A DNA stretch of 64,000 bases from Actinomyces radicidentis (GCF_001553565.1 NZ_CP014228.1:2542001-2606000); one strand, 5' to 3'; positions 9,693 to 19,040 are shown, counted from the stretch's first letter. The notes: generated by a model from the letters alone, not told the origin. A program made the numbers and translations.

Positions 9693-10421
9693 TCAGGACA
9701 GGGAGTCGACGGCGCGGTGGAGGAGGACCGTGTGGAGCTCGCTCATGAGGCCGGCCAGCTCGCTGGCGGCCTCCTCCCCCGCGGAGGCGGAGCGGCTGCG
9801 CTTGTGCTGGACGGCCTGGTCGATGACGTCGGCCTGGCGCTCCGCCGAGGAGCGCACGGTGCGAAGGTTGCGCAGCGGGACGCCCATGCGGTTGGCCTTG
9901 AGGGCGAGGACGACGGTGCGCAGGGCCCGGGCGTCGAAGCGGCCCTTGTGGTCCGGGGTGACGAGGCCGAGGCTCACGAGCTCGGCGACCTCCTCCTCCG
10001 TCGCGCCCGAGGCGGCGACGAGGGACTCGAGGTCCATGGGTCCCGAGACGACGCGGCCGTGGGAGGCGACGACGCGCGGCGCGACCGGTGCTGGGGCGGA
10101 GGCCTCCTCGTCCATCTCCGCGAGGCGCTCACGGATGACGGACAGCGGCAGGTACTCGTCGCGCTGCGCGGTCAGGGCGAAGCGGAGGCGCTCCATATCC
10201 GCCTTGGAGTAGCGGCGGTAGCCGTTGCCGAGGCGGTGCGGGGTGATGAGGTCCTCGGTCTCCAGGAAGCGGACCTTCGAGATCGACAGGGCCGGGAACT
10301 CGTCCTTGAGGGCGGCGACGACGTCGCCGATCTTCATGGAGGGCTCGCGGGAGACGCCCCGCGGCCAGGGGCCGGGGGCGTCGGCGGCGTCCTGCTCGGA
10401 GCGGGCGTTCAGTGGGCTCAC
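9693..10421 (-). CDS. ftsR: MerR-family cell-division regulator FtsR
   Basis: A 242-residue regulator. MKIGDVVAALKDEFPALSISKVRFLETEDLITP (residues 29-61, written here in part of its HTH) plus GYRRYSKADMERLRFALTAQRDEYLPL match Rv1828 and the Corynebacterium FtsR that activates ftsZ. The C-terminal third (about 120-235) is the helical effector/dimerisation domain. Its GTG start overlaps the garA stop as GTGA, so the two are translationally coupled. A start at the internal ATG (residue 29) is possible, but coupling favours the longer form. Promoter lies upstream of garA. Confidence 0.88.
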   Translation of the reverse strand: MSPLNARSEQDAADAPGPWPRGVSREPSMKIGDVVAALKDEFPALSISKVRFLETEDLITPHRLGNGYRRYSKADMERLRFALTAQRDEYLPLSVIRERLAEMDEEASAPAPVAPRVVASHGRVVSGPMDLESLVAASGATEEEVAELVSLGLVTPDHKGRFDARALRTVVLALKANRMGVPLRNLRTVRSSAERQADVIDQAVQHKRSRSASAGEEAASELAGLMSELHTVLLHRAVDSLS

Positions 10422-10876
10422 TGCGCTGACCCCGCCGGGACCGCCTTCGCCGGGCCGGGGTGGTACGTCATCCGGTACTTGCCGATCTGGACCTCGTCGC
10501 CGGGGCGCAGGGCGGCGGACTCGACGCGCTGGCGGTTGACGTAGGTGCCGTTGAGGGAGCCGGAGTCGCGCACGAGGTAGCCGCCGTCGGGCTGGGCGAG
10601 GAAGACCGCGTGCTTGCGGGAGACGGTGACGTCGTCGAGGAAGATGTCCGCGCGCGGGTGGCGGCCCACGGTCGTCTCCTCGGAGTCGAGGAGGAAGCGG
10701 GCGCCGGTGGTCGGGCCGTGGCCGACCACGAGGAGCGCGGTGCCGGGCGGGAGGGCGGCGATGGCGGCGCGGTCCTGCTGGGACAGGCCGACCAGCGGCG
10801 CCTCGGAGTCGCTGGTGACGTCAATGGCCCCGAAGGTCTGGGTCGATGTGGGGTCGGGCTCGATCGGAGTCGACAT
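10418..10876 (-). CDS. garA: FHA-domain regulator GarA/OdhI-type
   Basis: A 152-residue cytosolic protein. The forkhead-associated domain covers about residues 60-140: TVGRHPRADIFLDD, VSRKHAVF, SLNGTYVNRQRV are its phosphothreonine-binding core. GarA/OdhI binds and inhibits 2-oxoglutarate dehydrogenase and regulates glutamate enzymes until a serine/threonine kinase phosphorylates its N-terminal tail. Here the tail reads PTSTQTFGAI in place of the mycobacterial ETTS motif, so the phosphosite is one of those threonines (inference). ATG 10876 has AGGGGA eight bases upstream. First gene of garA-ftsR. Confidence 0.9.
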   Translation of the reverse strand: MSTPIEPDPTSTQTFGAIDVTSDSEAPLVGLSQQDRAAIAALPPGTALLVVGHGPTTGARFLLDSEETTVGRHPRADIFLDDVTVSRKHAVFLAQPDGGYLVRDSGSLNGTYVNRQRVESAALRPGDEVQIGKYRMTYHPGPAKAVPAGSAQ

Positions 10877-10960
10877 CTGGTCCCCTCGGGTCGGGCGGTG
10901 CCCGGCGCACCGCGTTGTGCCCACCATACCGTTGCGGGCGGCGGCGTCACCATCGCGACC

Positions 10961-10997
10961 GGCGGGCGGCGCGTTCCCGTCGGACGCGCCGCCCGCC
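10961..10997 (-). terminator. Hairpin after pepN
   Basis: Perfect 14-bp stem (10961-10974 with 10984-10997) and nine-base loop, 18 bases beyond the pepN stop. Confidence 0.75.
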
Positions 10998-11015
10998 TGC
11001 CACGGGGAGCCGGTC

Positions 11016-13685
11016 TCAGCCGCGGGCGCGCAGGGCTCGGGCGAGATCGTCGCGGCCCTTGAGGACGAGGCGGCGCAGCGCCGCCGGGGCGCCGCCGTGC
11101 CCCTCGAGCCACGCGTCGACGGCCGTGAGGTCGGTCTCGTCGCCCACGGCGGGGAAGAGACCGAGCACGATACGGGTCGCGATCTCCTGGCCGCGGCCGG
11201 CCCACAGCTCCTCGAGGGAGCCGAGGTAGCGGTCGGTGAGCGGCGCGGTGAGCCCGCGGTGCGCGGCGACGGCGTAGCCGCCGATGACGGCGTCGACCTG
11301 GTCGTTGGAGAGCTCGTCCTCGGTGAGCAGGCGCGTGAGCAGCTTCTCCTTGGTGGAGGCCTTCGGCTCGGAGGAGGCGGCCTGGAGGAAGTGGATCCGG
11401 CCGGAGGCGCTCGGGTCGAGGGCGAGCTGCTCGGCGAGCTCCCCCTCCCTCAGCTCGCCGAGCCGTGCCAGCGAGATGAGGGCGCGCCAGCGCAGGTCGG
11501 CGTCGAGGTCGAGGCCGGTGAGCGCCCCGTCGAGGACCGAGCGCACTCGGCTGACGACCAGGGCGCGCTGCTCGAAGCCGAGCAGACCCGCCTGGCCGGC
11601 GGCGGCGAGCCAGGCGCGGGCCCGCACGAGCTGGGCGTCGGAGCCGGCCTCCGCGGCCTGGAGCCGCGTCCAGCCGTTCTCGCCGGGCGCGTCCGCGTCG
11701 ACGCCGAGGAGCGGGACGAGGCGACCGGCCCGGTCCTCGGGACGCGCGTAGCCGAGCGCGCACAGCTGGGCCTGACCCAGCAGGGTGGTGAGCGTCGCGG
11801 GGTCGGTGGTGTCGTCGCCCTGGGACAGGACCGTCTCGATGAAGACGGCGGGGCTGAGGAGCCCGTCGCGCACGAGGTTGAACAGCGTCGACCACCACAG
11901 GGCGCGCGCCATCGGGTCGGCGAGCCGCGACAGGGCCTGGCGGGCGGTGGCCAGCGAGGCGGCGTCGGGGCGGATGACGGCGTAGGTGAGGTCCTCGTCG
12001 TTGAGCGTGACGAGGTCCGGCGCGGGCAGCCCGACGGCCTCGGGCACCTCGGCGCTCGCCGCCTCGAGGGTGACGGGCAGGCGGTGCGTGCGGGTGAGGA
12101 CGCCGTCGCCGTCGAAGGAGTAGAGGCCGACGACGAGCGTGTGGGGCCGCAGGACCGGCTCCCCGGTGGCGAGGTCGGTGCCGGACTGGGCGACGGTGAG
12201 CCGCTGGATGGAGCGGCCGTCGGTCTCGAGCTCGTCGGTGAGGACCGAGGGGCCGGCGGTGCGCAGCCAGGCGTCGGCCCAGGCGTCCATGTCGCGGCCG
12301 GAGGCCTGCGAGAGGGTGCCGAGGAACCCGGCGAGGTCGCCGTTGGCGAAGGCGTGGCCGCGGAACCAGTCGCGGGCGGCGGCGAGGAAGGTCTCCTGGC
12401 CCAGGTGCGCGACGAGCTGCTTGAGGACGGCGGCGCCCTTGGCGTAGGTGATGCCGTCGAAGGCCTGGCGGGCGGCCTCGACGTCGTCGACTGTCGCGAC
12501 GATCGGGTGGGTCGTGGCGGGGCGGGAGTCCTCGAGGTAGGCCCAGGCCTTGCGGGTGGAGGCGAAGGAGACCCAGGCCTCCGTGTACTCGGTGGCGGTG
12601 GCCTCGGCCCAGGTGCCCTGGTTCTCCGCGAAGGACTCCTTGAGCCAGGTGTCCTCCCACCACGTGGGGGTGACGAGGTCGCCGAACCACATGTGGCACA
12701 TCTCGTGGAGGATCGTGTTGGCGCGTCCGGCGCGCTGGGCGCGGGTGACGGGACCCTGGTAGAGGTAGGCGTCCTCGTTGAAGGTGACGCAGCCCGGGTT
12801 CTCCATGGCGCCGAGGTTGTACTCGGGGACGAGGACGGAGTCGTAGGAGCCCCACGGGAAGGGGAAGGCGTAGGCCTCGTCGTAGAGGTCGAGGCCCTTG
12901 AGGGTGGTCTCGAGGAGGACGTCGCCGTCGAGGTGCTCGGCGAGGGACCGGCGGCAGGACCAGGACACGGGGACCGGGGCGTCCCCGGGGCGCAGGGCGG
13001 AGCGCCACTCGGTGGAGACGCGGTGCCACTCCCCCGCGGAGACGGCGGTGAGATAGCTCGGCAGCGGGAGCGTCGGGGTGAAGCGGGTGACGGCTGCGCC
13101 GTCGAGCTCATCGGAGCACTCGGTGGTCTCGACGAGACCGTTGGACAGGACGGTCCAGGGCTCGGGGTGGACGACGGTGAGGAGGAAGGGGGCCTTGAGA
13201 TCGGGCTGGTCGGCGCAGGGCCAGGCGCGACGGGCGTCGGAGGGCTCGAAGTGCGTGTAGAGGTAGGTGCGTCCGTCCACCGGGTCGTGGAAGCGGTGCA
13301 GGCCCTGCCCGGAGTTGGAGAAGCGGCCGACGGCGTCGACGGCGACGGCGTGCTGCCCGGCGGCCAGCTCGGGCAGGGAGACGCGGGCGCCGTCCCAGGA
13401 GACCTCGACGGACTCGCCGTCGATGGTGAGCTCGCGGACCTCCTCGCCGAGGAAGTCGACCCACAGTCCGACGGCGGGGCGGTCGCCGCGCACGGTGAGC
13501 GCCAGCTCGCTGCGCACGTTGAAGCCGGTGGCGGGCCTGCTGTGGGCGGGGACGGGGGCGCTCGTGAGGTCGAGGGTGACGGTGAGGCTCTGGAGGTCGA
13601 CCGTCTCGGAGCGCCAGGCGGCCTCCTCGCGGCCGAGGTTGGTCGGGCTCGTCGGGCGGGCGGGCGCGGTGGTCGGGGCGGTCAT
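11016..13685 (-). CDS. pepN: Aminopeptidase N, M1 zinc metallopeptidase
   Basis: An 889-residue cytosolic aminopeptidase that releases N-terminal residues from peptides. The substrate-anchoring GAMEN motif (NLGAMENPGCVTFNE) is near residue 292, and the zinc site HEMCHMWFGDLVTPTWWEDTWLKESFAE near 325 (motif quoted in parts: HEMCH, then KESFAE for the third ligand). The C-terminal half carries the helical ERAP1-like superhelix. Length fits actinobacterial PepN (about 850-900). It stands alone: the 200 bases upstream hold the gnd terminator (13783-13816) and presumably its promoter. Confidence 0.95.
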   Translation of the reverse strand: MTAPTTAPARPTSPTNLGREEAAWRSETVDLQSLTVTLDLTSAPVPAHSRPATGFNVRSELALTVRGDRPAVGLWVDFLGEEVRELTIDGESVEVSWDGARVSLPELAAGQHAVAVDAVGRFSNSGQGLHRFHDPVDGRTYLYTHFEPSDARRAWPCADQPDLKAPFLLTVVHPEPWTVLSNGLVETTECSDELDGAAVTRFTPTLPLPSYLTAVSAGEWHRVSTEWRSALRPGDAPVPVSWSCRRSLAEHLDGDVLLETTLKGLDLYDEAYAFPFPWGSYDSVLVPEYNLGAMENPGCVTFNEDAYLYQGPVTRAQRAGRANTILHEMCHMWFGDLVTPTWWEDTWLKESFAENQGTWAEATATEYTEAWVSFASTRKAWAYLEDSRPATTHPIVATVDDVEAARQAFDGITYAKGAAVLKQLVAHLGQETFLAAARDWFRGHAFANGDLAGFLGTLSQASGRDMDAWADAWLRTAGPSVLTDELETDGRSIQRLTVAQSGTDLATGEPVLRPHTLVVGLYSFDGDGVLTRTHRLPVTLEAASAEVPEAVGLPAPDLVTLNDEDLTYAVIRPDAASLATARQALSRLADPMARALWWSTLFNLVRDGLLSPAVFIETVLSQGDDTTDPATLTTLLGQAQLCALGYARPEDRAGRLVPLLGVDADAPGENGWTRLQAAEAGSDAQLVRARAWLAAAGQAGLLGFEQRALVVSRVRSVLDGALTGLDLDADLRWRALISLARLGELREGELAEQLALDPSASGRIHFLQAASSEPKASTKEKLLTRLLTEDELSNDQVDAVIGGYAVAAHRGLTAPLTDRYLGSLEELWAGRGQEIATRIVLGLFPAVGDETDLTAVDAWLEGHGGAPAALRRLVLKGRDDLARALRARG

Positions 13686-13782
13686 GAGCGGGGTCCTCTC
13701 GGCGGTCGGGGTGCGTGCGCGGCGGTGCGCGCGGACTCTGGCTGTGAGGCTCCCTCGCCTCCCGGGGTGCTGCGTGCTGTGG

Positions 13783-13816
13783 GGCGCCCGGGCGCACTCG
13801 CGTGCGTCCGGGCGCC
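13783..13816 (-). terminator. Hairpin after gnd
   Basis: Fifteen-bp stem with one G-T pair (13783-13797 with 13802-13816), four-base loop. It separates gnd from pepN on the minus strand. Confidence 0.7.
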
Positions 13817-13888
13817 GGTCGCCCCTCGTGCGGGGCGGTGGTCCTGGGCCGAGCCGTGGGGGCCCGGCTGGTCAGGGGCGGAGCGGGG

Positions 13889-15397
13889 TCAGCTCCACTT
13901 CTCCTCGGAGCGGCCGTCCTCGGCCCACAGCACGTGGTAGACGCCCTCGGGGTCGTCGACGCGGTGGTAGGTGTGCGAGCCGAAGAAGTCGCGCTGCCCC
14001 TGGACGAGGGCCGCCGGCAGGCGACCGGCGCGCAGCTGGTCGACGTAGGCGAGCGAGGAGGCGAAGGCCGGGGCGGGCACGCCGGTGAGCGCGGAGGTGG
14101 AGACGACCTCGCGCCACGAGGGCAGGGCGCCCTCGAGGGCCTGGGCGAACAGCGGCGCCGTGAGGAGGGAGGCCAGCGAGGCGTCCTCCTCGTAGGCGCG
14201 GGTGATGTCGTCGAGGAAGCGGGCGCGGATGATGCAGCCGCCGCGCCAGATGCGGGCCATGGCGCCGAGGTCGACGTTCCAGCCGTAGAGGTCCGAGGCG
14301 GTCTTGATCTCGTCGAAGCCCTGGGCGTAGGCGGCGATCTTGGAGCCGTAGAGGGCCTGGCGGACCGAGTCGATGAAGGCCTGCCTGGCGGCGTCGGCGG
14401 ACAGGTCGATGGTCTGCGTGCCGACGTCGAGGCCGGCCTCGCGCACGGCGGCGCGGGCCGCGGCGGAGGAGGAGGCGGCGCGGGCGAAGGTGGCCTCGGC
14501 GATGGCCGGGACGGCGACGCCGAGCTCGAGGGCCGTCTGCGTGGTCCACACGCCCGTGCCCTTCTGACCGGCGGCGTCGACGATGACGTCGACGAAGGGC
14601 TCGCCGGTGGCCGGGTCGACACGGTCGAGGACCTCGGTGGTGATGTCGATGAGGTAGGAGTCGAGCTCGGAGGACTTCCAGGAGCGGAAGACGTCAGCGA
14701 TCTCCGGGACGGACAGGCCGGCGACGTTGCGCAGGAGGTCGTAGGCCTCGCCGATGAGCTGCATGTCGGCGTACTCGATGCCGTTGTGCACCATCTTGAC
14801 GAAGTGGCCGGCGCCGTCGGGGCCGACGTGGGTGCAGCAGGGGACGCCGTCGACGTGGGCGGAGATGGACTCGAGCATGGGGCCGAGGCGCTTGTAGGAG
14901 TCCTCGGTGCCGCCGGGCATGATCGAGGGGCCGAGGAGGGCGCCCTCCTCGCCGCCGGAGACGCCCATGCCGACGAAGTGGATGCCGGACTCCTTGAGGG
15001 AGGCCTCGCGGCGCTGGGTGTCCTTGTAGAAGGTGTTGCCGGCGTCGACGATGATGTCGCCCGGCTCGAGGAGCTCGCGCAGCTGGTCGATGACGGCCTC
15101 GGTGGCGGAGCCCGCCTGGACCATGATGATCGCCACGCGGGGCGTGCGCAGGGAGGCGACGAAGTCCGCCAGCTCGGTGGCGGGCACGAGCTCGCCCTCG
15201 GAGGCGTAGCGCTCCATGAGGCGGACGGTGCGCGCCTCGGTGCGGTTGTGCACCGCGACGGCGTGACCGTGGCGGGCGAGGTTCCGGGCGAGGTTGGCGC
15301 CCATGACGCCGAGGCCGTAGACGCCGATGTCGGCGGTGGCGGGGGCCGGGACGTAGGGGGCGGACTGCTGGCTCGTCGCGTCGCTGCTTGCGGTCAT
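13889..15397 (-). CDS. gnd: 6-phosphogluconate dehydrogenase, decarboxylating
   Basis: A 502-residue enzyme converting 6-phosphogluconate to ribulose-5-phosphate with NADP+ reduction. The Rossmann motif GLGVMGANLARNLARHG with HNRTEART (NADP-type) is at residues 24-48, VSGGEEGALLGPSIMPGG and KMVHNGIEYADMQ hold substrate and catalytic residues, and the helical C-terminal domain ends with GVYHVLWAEDGRSEEKWS. The ATG 15397 follows GGAAAGG. A roughly 20-residue Ser/Ala-rich N-terminal tail precedes the fold. It diverges from zwf across 139 bases, so both oxidative pentose phosphate steps may share control. Confidence 0.96.
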   Translation of the reverse strand: MTASSDATSQQSAPYVPAPATADIGVYGLGVMGANLARNLARHGHAVAVHNRTEARTVRLMERYASEGELVPATELADFVASLRTPRVAIIMVQAGSATEAVIDQLRELLEPGDIIVDAGNTFYKDTQRREASLKESGIHFVGMGVSGGEEGALLGPSIMPGGTEDSYKRLGPMLESISAHVDGVPCCTHVGPDGAGHFVKMVHNGIEYADMQLIGEAYDLLRNVAGLSVPEIADVFRSWKSSELDSYLIDITTEVLDRVDPATGEPFVDVIVDAAGQKGTGVWTTQTALELGVAVPAIAEATFARAASSSAAARAAVREAGLDVGTQTIDLSADAARQAFIDSVRQALYGSKIAAYAQGFDEIKTASDLYGWNVDLGAMARIWRGGCIIRARFLDDITRAYEEDASLASLLTAPLFAQALEGALPSWREVVSTSALTGVPAPAFASSLAYVDQLRAGRLPAALVQGQRDFFGSHTYHRVDDPEGVYHVLWAEDGRSEEKWS

Positions 15398-15464
15398 GAA
15401 GATGCCTTTCCTGCCCGCCGTGCGCCGGTGGGCCTCGGGGTGCGCCCAGCGGGCGCCTGCGCCG

Positions 15465-15494
15465 AGACTAGCGCGCACGTGCCTACAGTGGCAC
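15465..15494. promoter_or_regulatory. Divergent gnd/zwf promoter with inverted repeat
   Basis: Minus-strand -10 TAGTCT (15465-15470) serves gnd and plus-strand -10 TACAGT (15484-15489) serves zwf. The zwf box is the exact spacer of an inverted repeat GTGCC-TACAGT-GGCAC (15479-15494), which could be a repressor operator. Confidence 0.5.
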
Positions 15495-15536
15495 CACGCT
15501 CCGGTCCCGGAGCACCCCGTCCTCAGGAAGGCACAC

Positions 15537-17120
15537 GTGGACACCCCAGACTCGCCCGTCACGCGCTCCGCCGTGCCGCAGGACGTCCAGGACAACCCGC
15601 TCCTGGACTCCCGCGACCTGCGTCTGCCGCGCATCGCGGACCCCTGCGTCATGGTGATGTTCGGCATCACCGGCGACCTCGCCCGTCACAAGCTCCTGCC
15701 GGCCATCTACGACCTGGCCAACCGCGGCCTCCTCTCCCCCGCGTTCTCGCTCGTCGGCGTCGGCCGGCGCGACTGGTCCGACGACGACATGCGCGAGTAC
15801 GTCGAGAAGTCGGCCCGCGAGGGCGCCCGCACCGAGTGGAGCCCCGCGATCTGGGAGCAGCTCGCCGCCGGCATGCGCTTCGTCACCTTCTCCGACTTCG
15901 AGGACGACGAGGCCTACTCCCGTCTCACCGACGTCGTCGCCGAACTGGACGGGACCCGCGGCACGAAGGGCAACCGGGCCTTCTACCTGTCCATCCCGCC
16001 GTCCTACTTCCCGGCGGTCACCGAGCGCGTCGCGAACTCCGGCCTCGTCGACGAGGCCCCGGGCTCGTGGCGCCGTGTCGTCATCGAGAAGCCCTTCGGC
16101 CACGACCGCGCCTCCGCCCGCGAGCTCGACGAGCTCGTCGGCCGGATCGTCCGCCCCGACGACGTCTTCCGCGTCGACCACTACCTCGGCAAGGAGACGG
16201 TCCAGAACATCCTGGCGCTGCGCTTCGCGAACACGATGTTCGAGCCGCTGTGGAACCAGGGCTACGTCGACCACGTCCAGATCACCATGGCCGAGGACAT
16301 CGGCATCGGGACCCGCGCCGGCTACTACGACACGATCGGCGCCGCCCGCGACGTCATCCAGAACCACCTGCTCCAGCTCCTCGCCCTCACGGCCATGGAG
16401 GAGCCTACGAGCATGGACGCGGCCGCCGTGCGCGCTGAGAAGGAGAAGATCCTCGCGGCCGTCACCCTCGAGCGCGACGGCGTCCTCGACCTCGACGCGA
16501 CGACGGCCCGCGGCCGCTACGACGCCGGCTTCCAGGGCGGCGTCCCCGTTAAGGGCTACACCGAGGAGGACGGCGTCCCCGAGGAGTCGACGACCGAGAC
16601 CTTCGCCGCGGTCCGCCTCGAGATCGCCAACCGGCGCTGGGCGGGCGTCCCCTTCTACCTGCGCGCCGGCAAGCGCCTGGCCCGCCGCGTCACCGAGGTC
16701 GCCGTCGTCTTCAAGAAGCCGCCCTTCCTGCCCTTCGACGCGGCCGCGACCGCCGGCGTCGGCGCGAACGCCATCGTCCTGCGGATCCAGCCGGACGAGG
16801 GCATCACGATGCGCCTGGCCTCCAAGGTCCCGGGCACGTACATGGAGCTGCGCGACGTCACCATGGACTTCGGCTACGGCGCCTCCTTCAACGACGAGTC
16901 GCCCGAGGCCTACGAGCGCCTCATCCTCGACGCGCTCCTCGGCGACGCGCCGCTCTTCCCGCACCAGCGCGAGGTGGACCTGTCCTGGCGGATCCTCGAC
17001 CCCGTCATCGAGCACTGGGCCGCCTCCGGCGCGCCCGAGGGCTACCGGCCCGGCTCCTGGGGCCCCGCCGGCGCCGACGAGCTCCTCGCCCGCGACTCGC
17101 GCACCTGGAGGCGCTCATGA
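15537..17120 (+). CDS. zwf: Glucose-6-phosphate 1-dehydrogenase
   Basis: A 527-residue enzyme, first step of the oxidative pentose phosphate pathway (glucose-6-phosphate to 6-phosphogluconolactone, NADP+). The coenzyme motif FGITGDLARHKLLPAIYDL lies near residue 40 and the active-site signature RVDHYLGKETVQN near 213; IEKPFGHD is also visible. The GTG at 15537 follows AGGAAGG seven bases upstream; upstream open codons lie in the promoter. The stop overlaps opcA as ATGA. First gene of zwf-opcA-pgl. Confidence 0.97.
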   Translation: MDTPDSPVTRSAVPQDVQDNPLLDSRDLRLPRIADPCVMVMFGITGDLARHKLLPAIYDLANRGLLSPAFSLVGVGRRDWSDDDMREYVEKSAREGARTEWSPAIWEQLAAGMRFVTFSDFEDDEAYSRLTDVVAELDGTRGTKGNRAFYLSIPPSYFPAVTERVANSGLVDEAPGSWRRVVIEKPFGHDRASARELDELVGRIVRPDDVFRVDHYLGKETVQNILALRFANTMFEPLWNQGYVDHVQITMAEDIGIGTRAGYYDTIGAARDVIQNHLLQLLALTAMEEPTSMDAAAVRAEKEKILAAVTLERDGVLDLDATTARGRYDAGFQGGVPVKGYTEEDGVPEESTTETFAAVRLEIANRRWAGVPFYLRAGKRLARRVTEVAVVFKKPPFLPFDAAATAGVGANAIVLRIQPDEGITMRLASKVPGTYMELRDVTMDFGYGASFNDESPEAYERLILDALLGDAPLFPHQREVDLSWRILDPVIEHWAASGAPEGYRPGSWGPAGADELLARDSRTWRRS

Positions 17121-18121
17121 TCACGACACTGTCCGCCACGAACACCGACCGCATCGTCTCCGAGCTCATCGACCAGGGCGCGGCCGCCGGACGCAACCGC
17201 GTCCTCACGCTGCTGGTCTCCACCGACGCGGACGGCCTCGAGGACGCCCTCGAGGCGGCCCACGGCGCCAGCCGCGACCACCCGTGCCGCGTCGTCGCCG
17301 TCGTCAACCCGCCCGAGGACGACGCCCCCGCCGGCGCCCGCTCCCGCGACGGGCACGTCCCCGCCAGCTCCGCCGGTCACCTCGACGCCCAGATCCGCGT
17401 CGGGCACGACGCCGGCGCCGGCGAGACGATCGTCCTGCTCCCCTGGGGCCAGGCCGCCGAGCACACGGACACGCTCGTCGTGCCCTTCCTGCTCCCCGAT
17501 GTCCCGGTCGTCGCCTGGTGGCCGGGTCAGCCCCCGGAGAACCCCTCGGAGTCCCCGCTGGGCCGCCTCGCCACGGCGCGCGTGACGAACACGCCCTCGC
17601 AGCCCGACCCCGCTGAGGCGCTGGCGGCGCTCGCCCCGGTCTACGAGCCGGGCGACATCGACCTGGCGTGGACCCGCATCACGCTGTGGCGCGCGATGGT
17701 CGCCTCGACGCTCGACGCCGTCCTGCGCGAGCACGAGGTCGAGGAGATCGTCGTCGCCGGCGAGCCCGGCAACGCCTCCCTGTCCCTCATGATCCGATGG
17801 CTCGCGCTGCGCCTGTGCATCCCGGTGCGCCGCTGGGACGTCCCCGACGCCAAGGGCATCTCGTCGATCACGGCCACCACGGAGGACGGCACGGTCGAGA
17901 TCGCCCGCAAGGACGCCGGCCGCGTCGTCATCACCCAGCCGGGCACGGCCGAGCCGCAGGTCGTCACGATGGCCCGTCGCGCGCTGGTCGTCATCATGAG
18001 CGAGGAGCTGCGCCGGCTCGCCCCGGACGCCGTCTACGCGGAGGTCCTCGAGGCCTTCGGTAAGGACCACCACGGCCCCGCGGGCTCGCAGGTCCAGGAG
18101 GGACGTGAGACCCGTGACTGA
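17117..18121 (+). CDS. opcA: Glucose-6-phosphate dehydrogenase assembly/allosteric protein OpcA
   Basis: A 334-residue protein of the OpcA family, which in cyanobacteria and actinobacteria binds Zwf and activates it or promotes its oligomerisation. The family block VPFLLPDVPVVAWWPGQ with PPENPSESPLGRLA is near residues 120-150, and the C-terminal half contains DLAWTRITLWRAMVAS. Translationally coupled to zwf by an ATGA overlap, which fits a stoichiometric partner. Its 3' end overlaps pgl. Confidence 0.93.
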   Translation: MITTLSATNTDRIVSELIDQGAAAGRNRVLTLLVSTDADGLEDALEAAHGASRDHPCRVVAVVNPPEDDAPAGARSRDGHVPASSAGHLDAQIRVGHDAGAGETIVLLPWGQAAEHTDTLVVPFLLPDVPVVAWWPGQPPENPSESPLGRLATARVTNTPSQPDPAEALAALAPVYEPGDIDLAWTRITLWRAMVASTLDAVLREHEVEEIVVAGEPGNASLSLMIRWLALRLCIPVRRWDVPDAKGISSITATTEDGTVEIARKDAGRVVITQPGTAEPQVVTMARRALVVIMSEELRRLAPDAVYAEVLEAFGKDHHGPAGSQVQEGRETRD

Positions 18122-18965
18122 GGGGCTCAGCGCGACGGGCCGGGAGCCCGAGGAAGAGTGCCCCAGCGGCGCCGCCGACGTCATCGCCGCGGGCGCGCGC
18201 GCCCGGGCCGAGGCGCGGGTGCGCGTGAGCGCCGACCTCGCCGGAGCGGCGCAGAAGGCCGCCTCCGAGACCGCGCGGATCGCCGCCGGAGCGATCGCCG
18301 AGCGCGGCGCCGCGCACGTCGCCCTCACCGGCGGGTCCGGCGGCGAGGCGATGGCCGGGGTCCTGCCCGGTGCGCTCGCCGAGGCGGGCGTGGACCGCGA
18401 GGCCCTCGCCTCGCTGCACCTCTGGTTCGGCGACGAGCGCTACGTGCCCGCGGGCGACCCGGAGCGCAACGACGTCCTCGTCGGCCCGCTCACCGAGGCC
18501 GGCGTGCCCGAGGCCAACGTGCACCGCGTCGCCGGCCCGGACCTCGCGGCCACCCTCGAGGAGTCCGTGGGGCGCCTCGCCGAGGAGCTCCGCAGCGACG
18601 GCCCGGCCGACGGCGTCCTCGACGTCGTCCACCTGGGCATGGGCCCGGACGCGCACGTCCTCTCGCTGTTCCCGGGGCACCCGGCGGCGCTGACGCTCGG
18701 CACCGACGTCGTCGCCGTCGAGGACTCCCCCAAGCCACCGCCGCGGCGCGTCTCCCTCACCTTCGAGGTGCTGCAGCGGGCGCGGTCCGTCATGGTCGTC
18801 GCCGGCGGTACCGGCAAGGTCGAGGCCGTCGCCAAGGCCCTCGGCGAGGCGGACCCGGTGGCCGCTCCCGCCTCCTGCGCGCGCGGCGTGGAGACGACCT
18901 TCTACCTCGACGAGGCCGCCGCCGCGGGCGCGCCCGGCGCCGACGAGGGCACCGCGACCGACTGA
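18105..18965 (+). CDS. pgl: 6-phosphogluconolactonase
   Basis: A 286-residue lactonase that hydrolyses 6-phosphogluconolactone, completing the oxidative branch. Family blocks are ALTGGSGGEAMAGVL (near 70), LWFGDERYVPAGDPERND (near 106) and HLGMGPDAHVLSLFPGHP (near 177), where the usual D-G-H is D-A-H. Two GTG starts (18105 and 18114) are possible; AGGAGG at 18096-18101 lies 3 or 12 bases upstream, so neither is ideal. Both overlap the opcA end. Last gene of the operon. Confidence 0.92.
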   Translation: MRPVTEGLSATGREPEEECPSGAADVIAAGARARAEARVRVSADLAGAAQKAASETARIAAGAIAERGAAHVALTGGSGGEAMAGVLPGALAEAGVDREALASLHLWFGDERYVPAGDPERNDVLVGPLTEAGVPEANVHRVAGPDLAATLEESVGRLAEELRSDGPADGVLDVVHLGMGPDAHVLSLFPGHPAALTLGTDVVAVEDSPKPPPRRVSLTFEVLQRARSVMVVAGGTGKVEAVAKALGEADPVAAPASCARGVETTFYLDEAAAAGAPGADEGTATD

Positions 18966-19023
18966 CTCGGACGACGGCGCTCCTCGTGGCGCGCACCGCC
19001 CGGCCCGGTCGGCCGGTCCCACC

Positions 19024-19040
19024 GCCCGGTACGGCCGGGC
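19024..19040 (+). terminator. Possible hairpin after pgl
   Basis: Short 6-bp GC stem (19024-19029 with 19035-19040) within a GC-rich tract about 60 bases after pgl. Weak; the zwf operon terminator may instead use the overlapping repeats nearby. Confidence 0.3.

Noticed and set aside
10614..13940. Very long plus-strand open frame opposite pepN and gnd (over 1,000 codons)
   Set aside because: It is the reverse shadow of pepN in high-GC DNA: Gly/Glu/Val/Ala repetitive, no motifs, no start signals.
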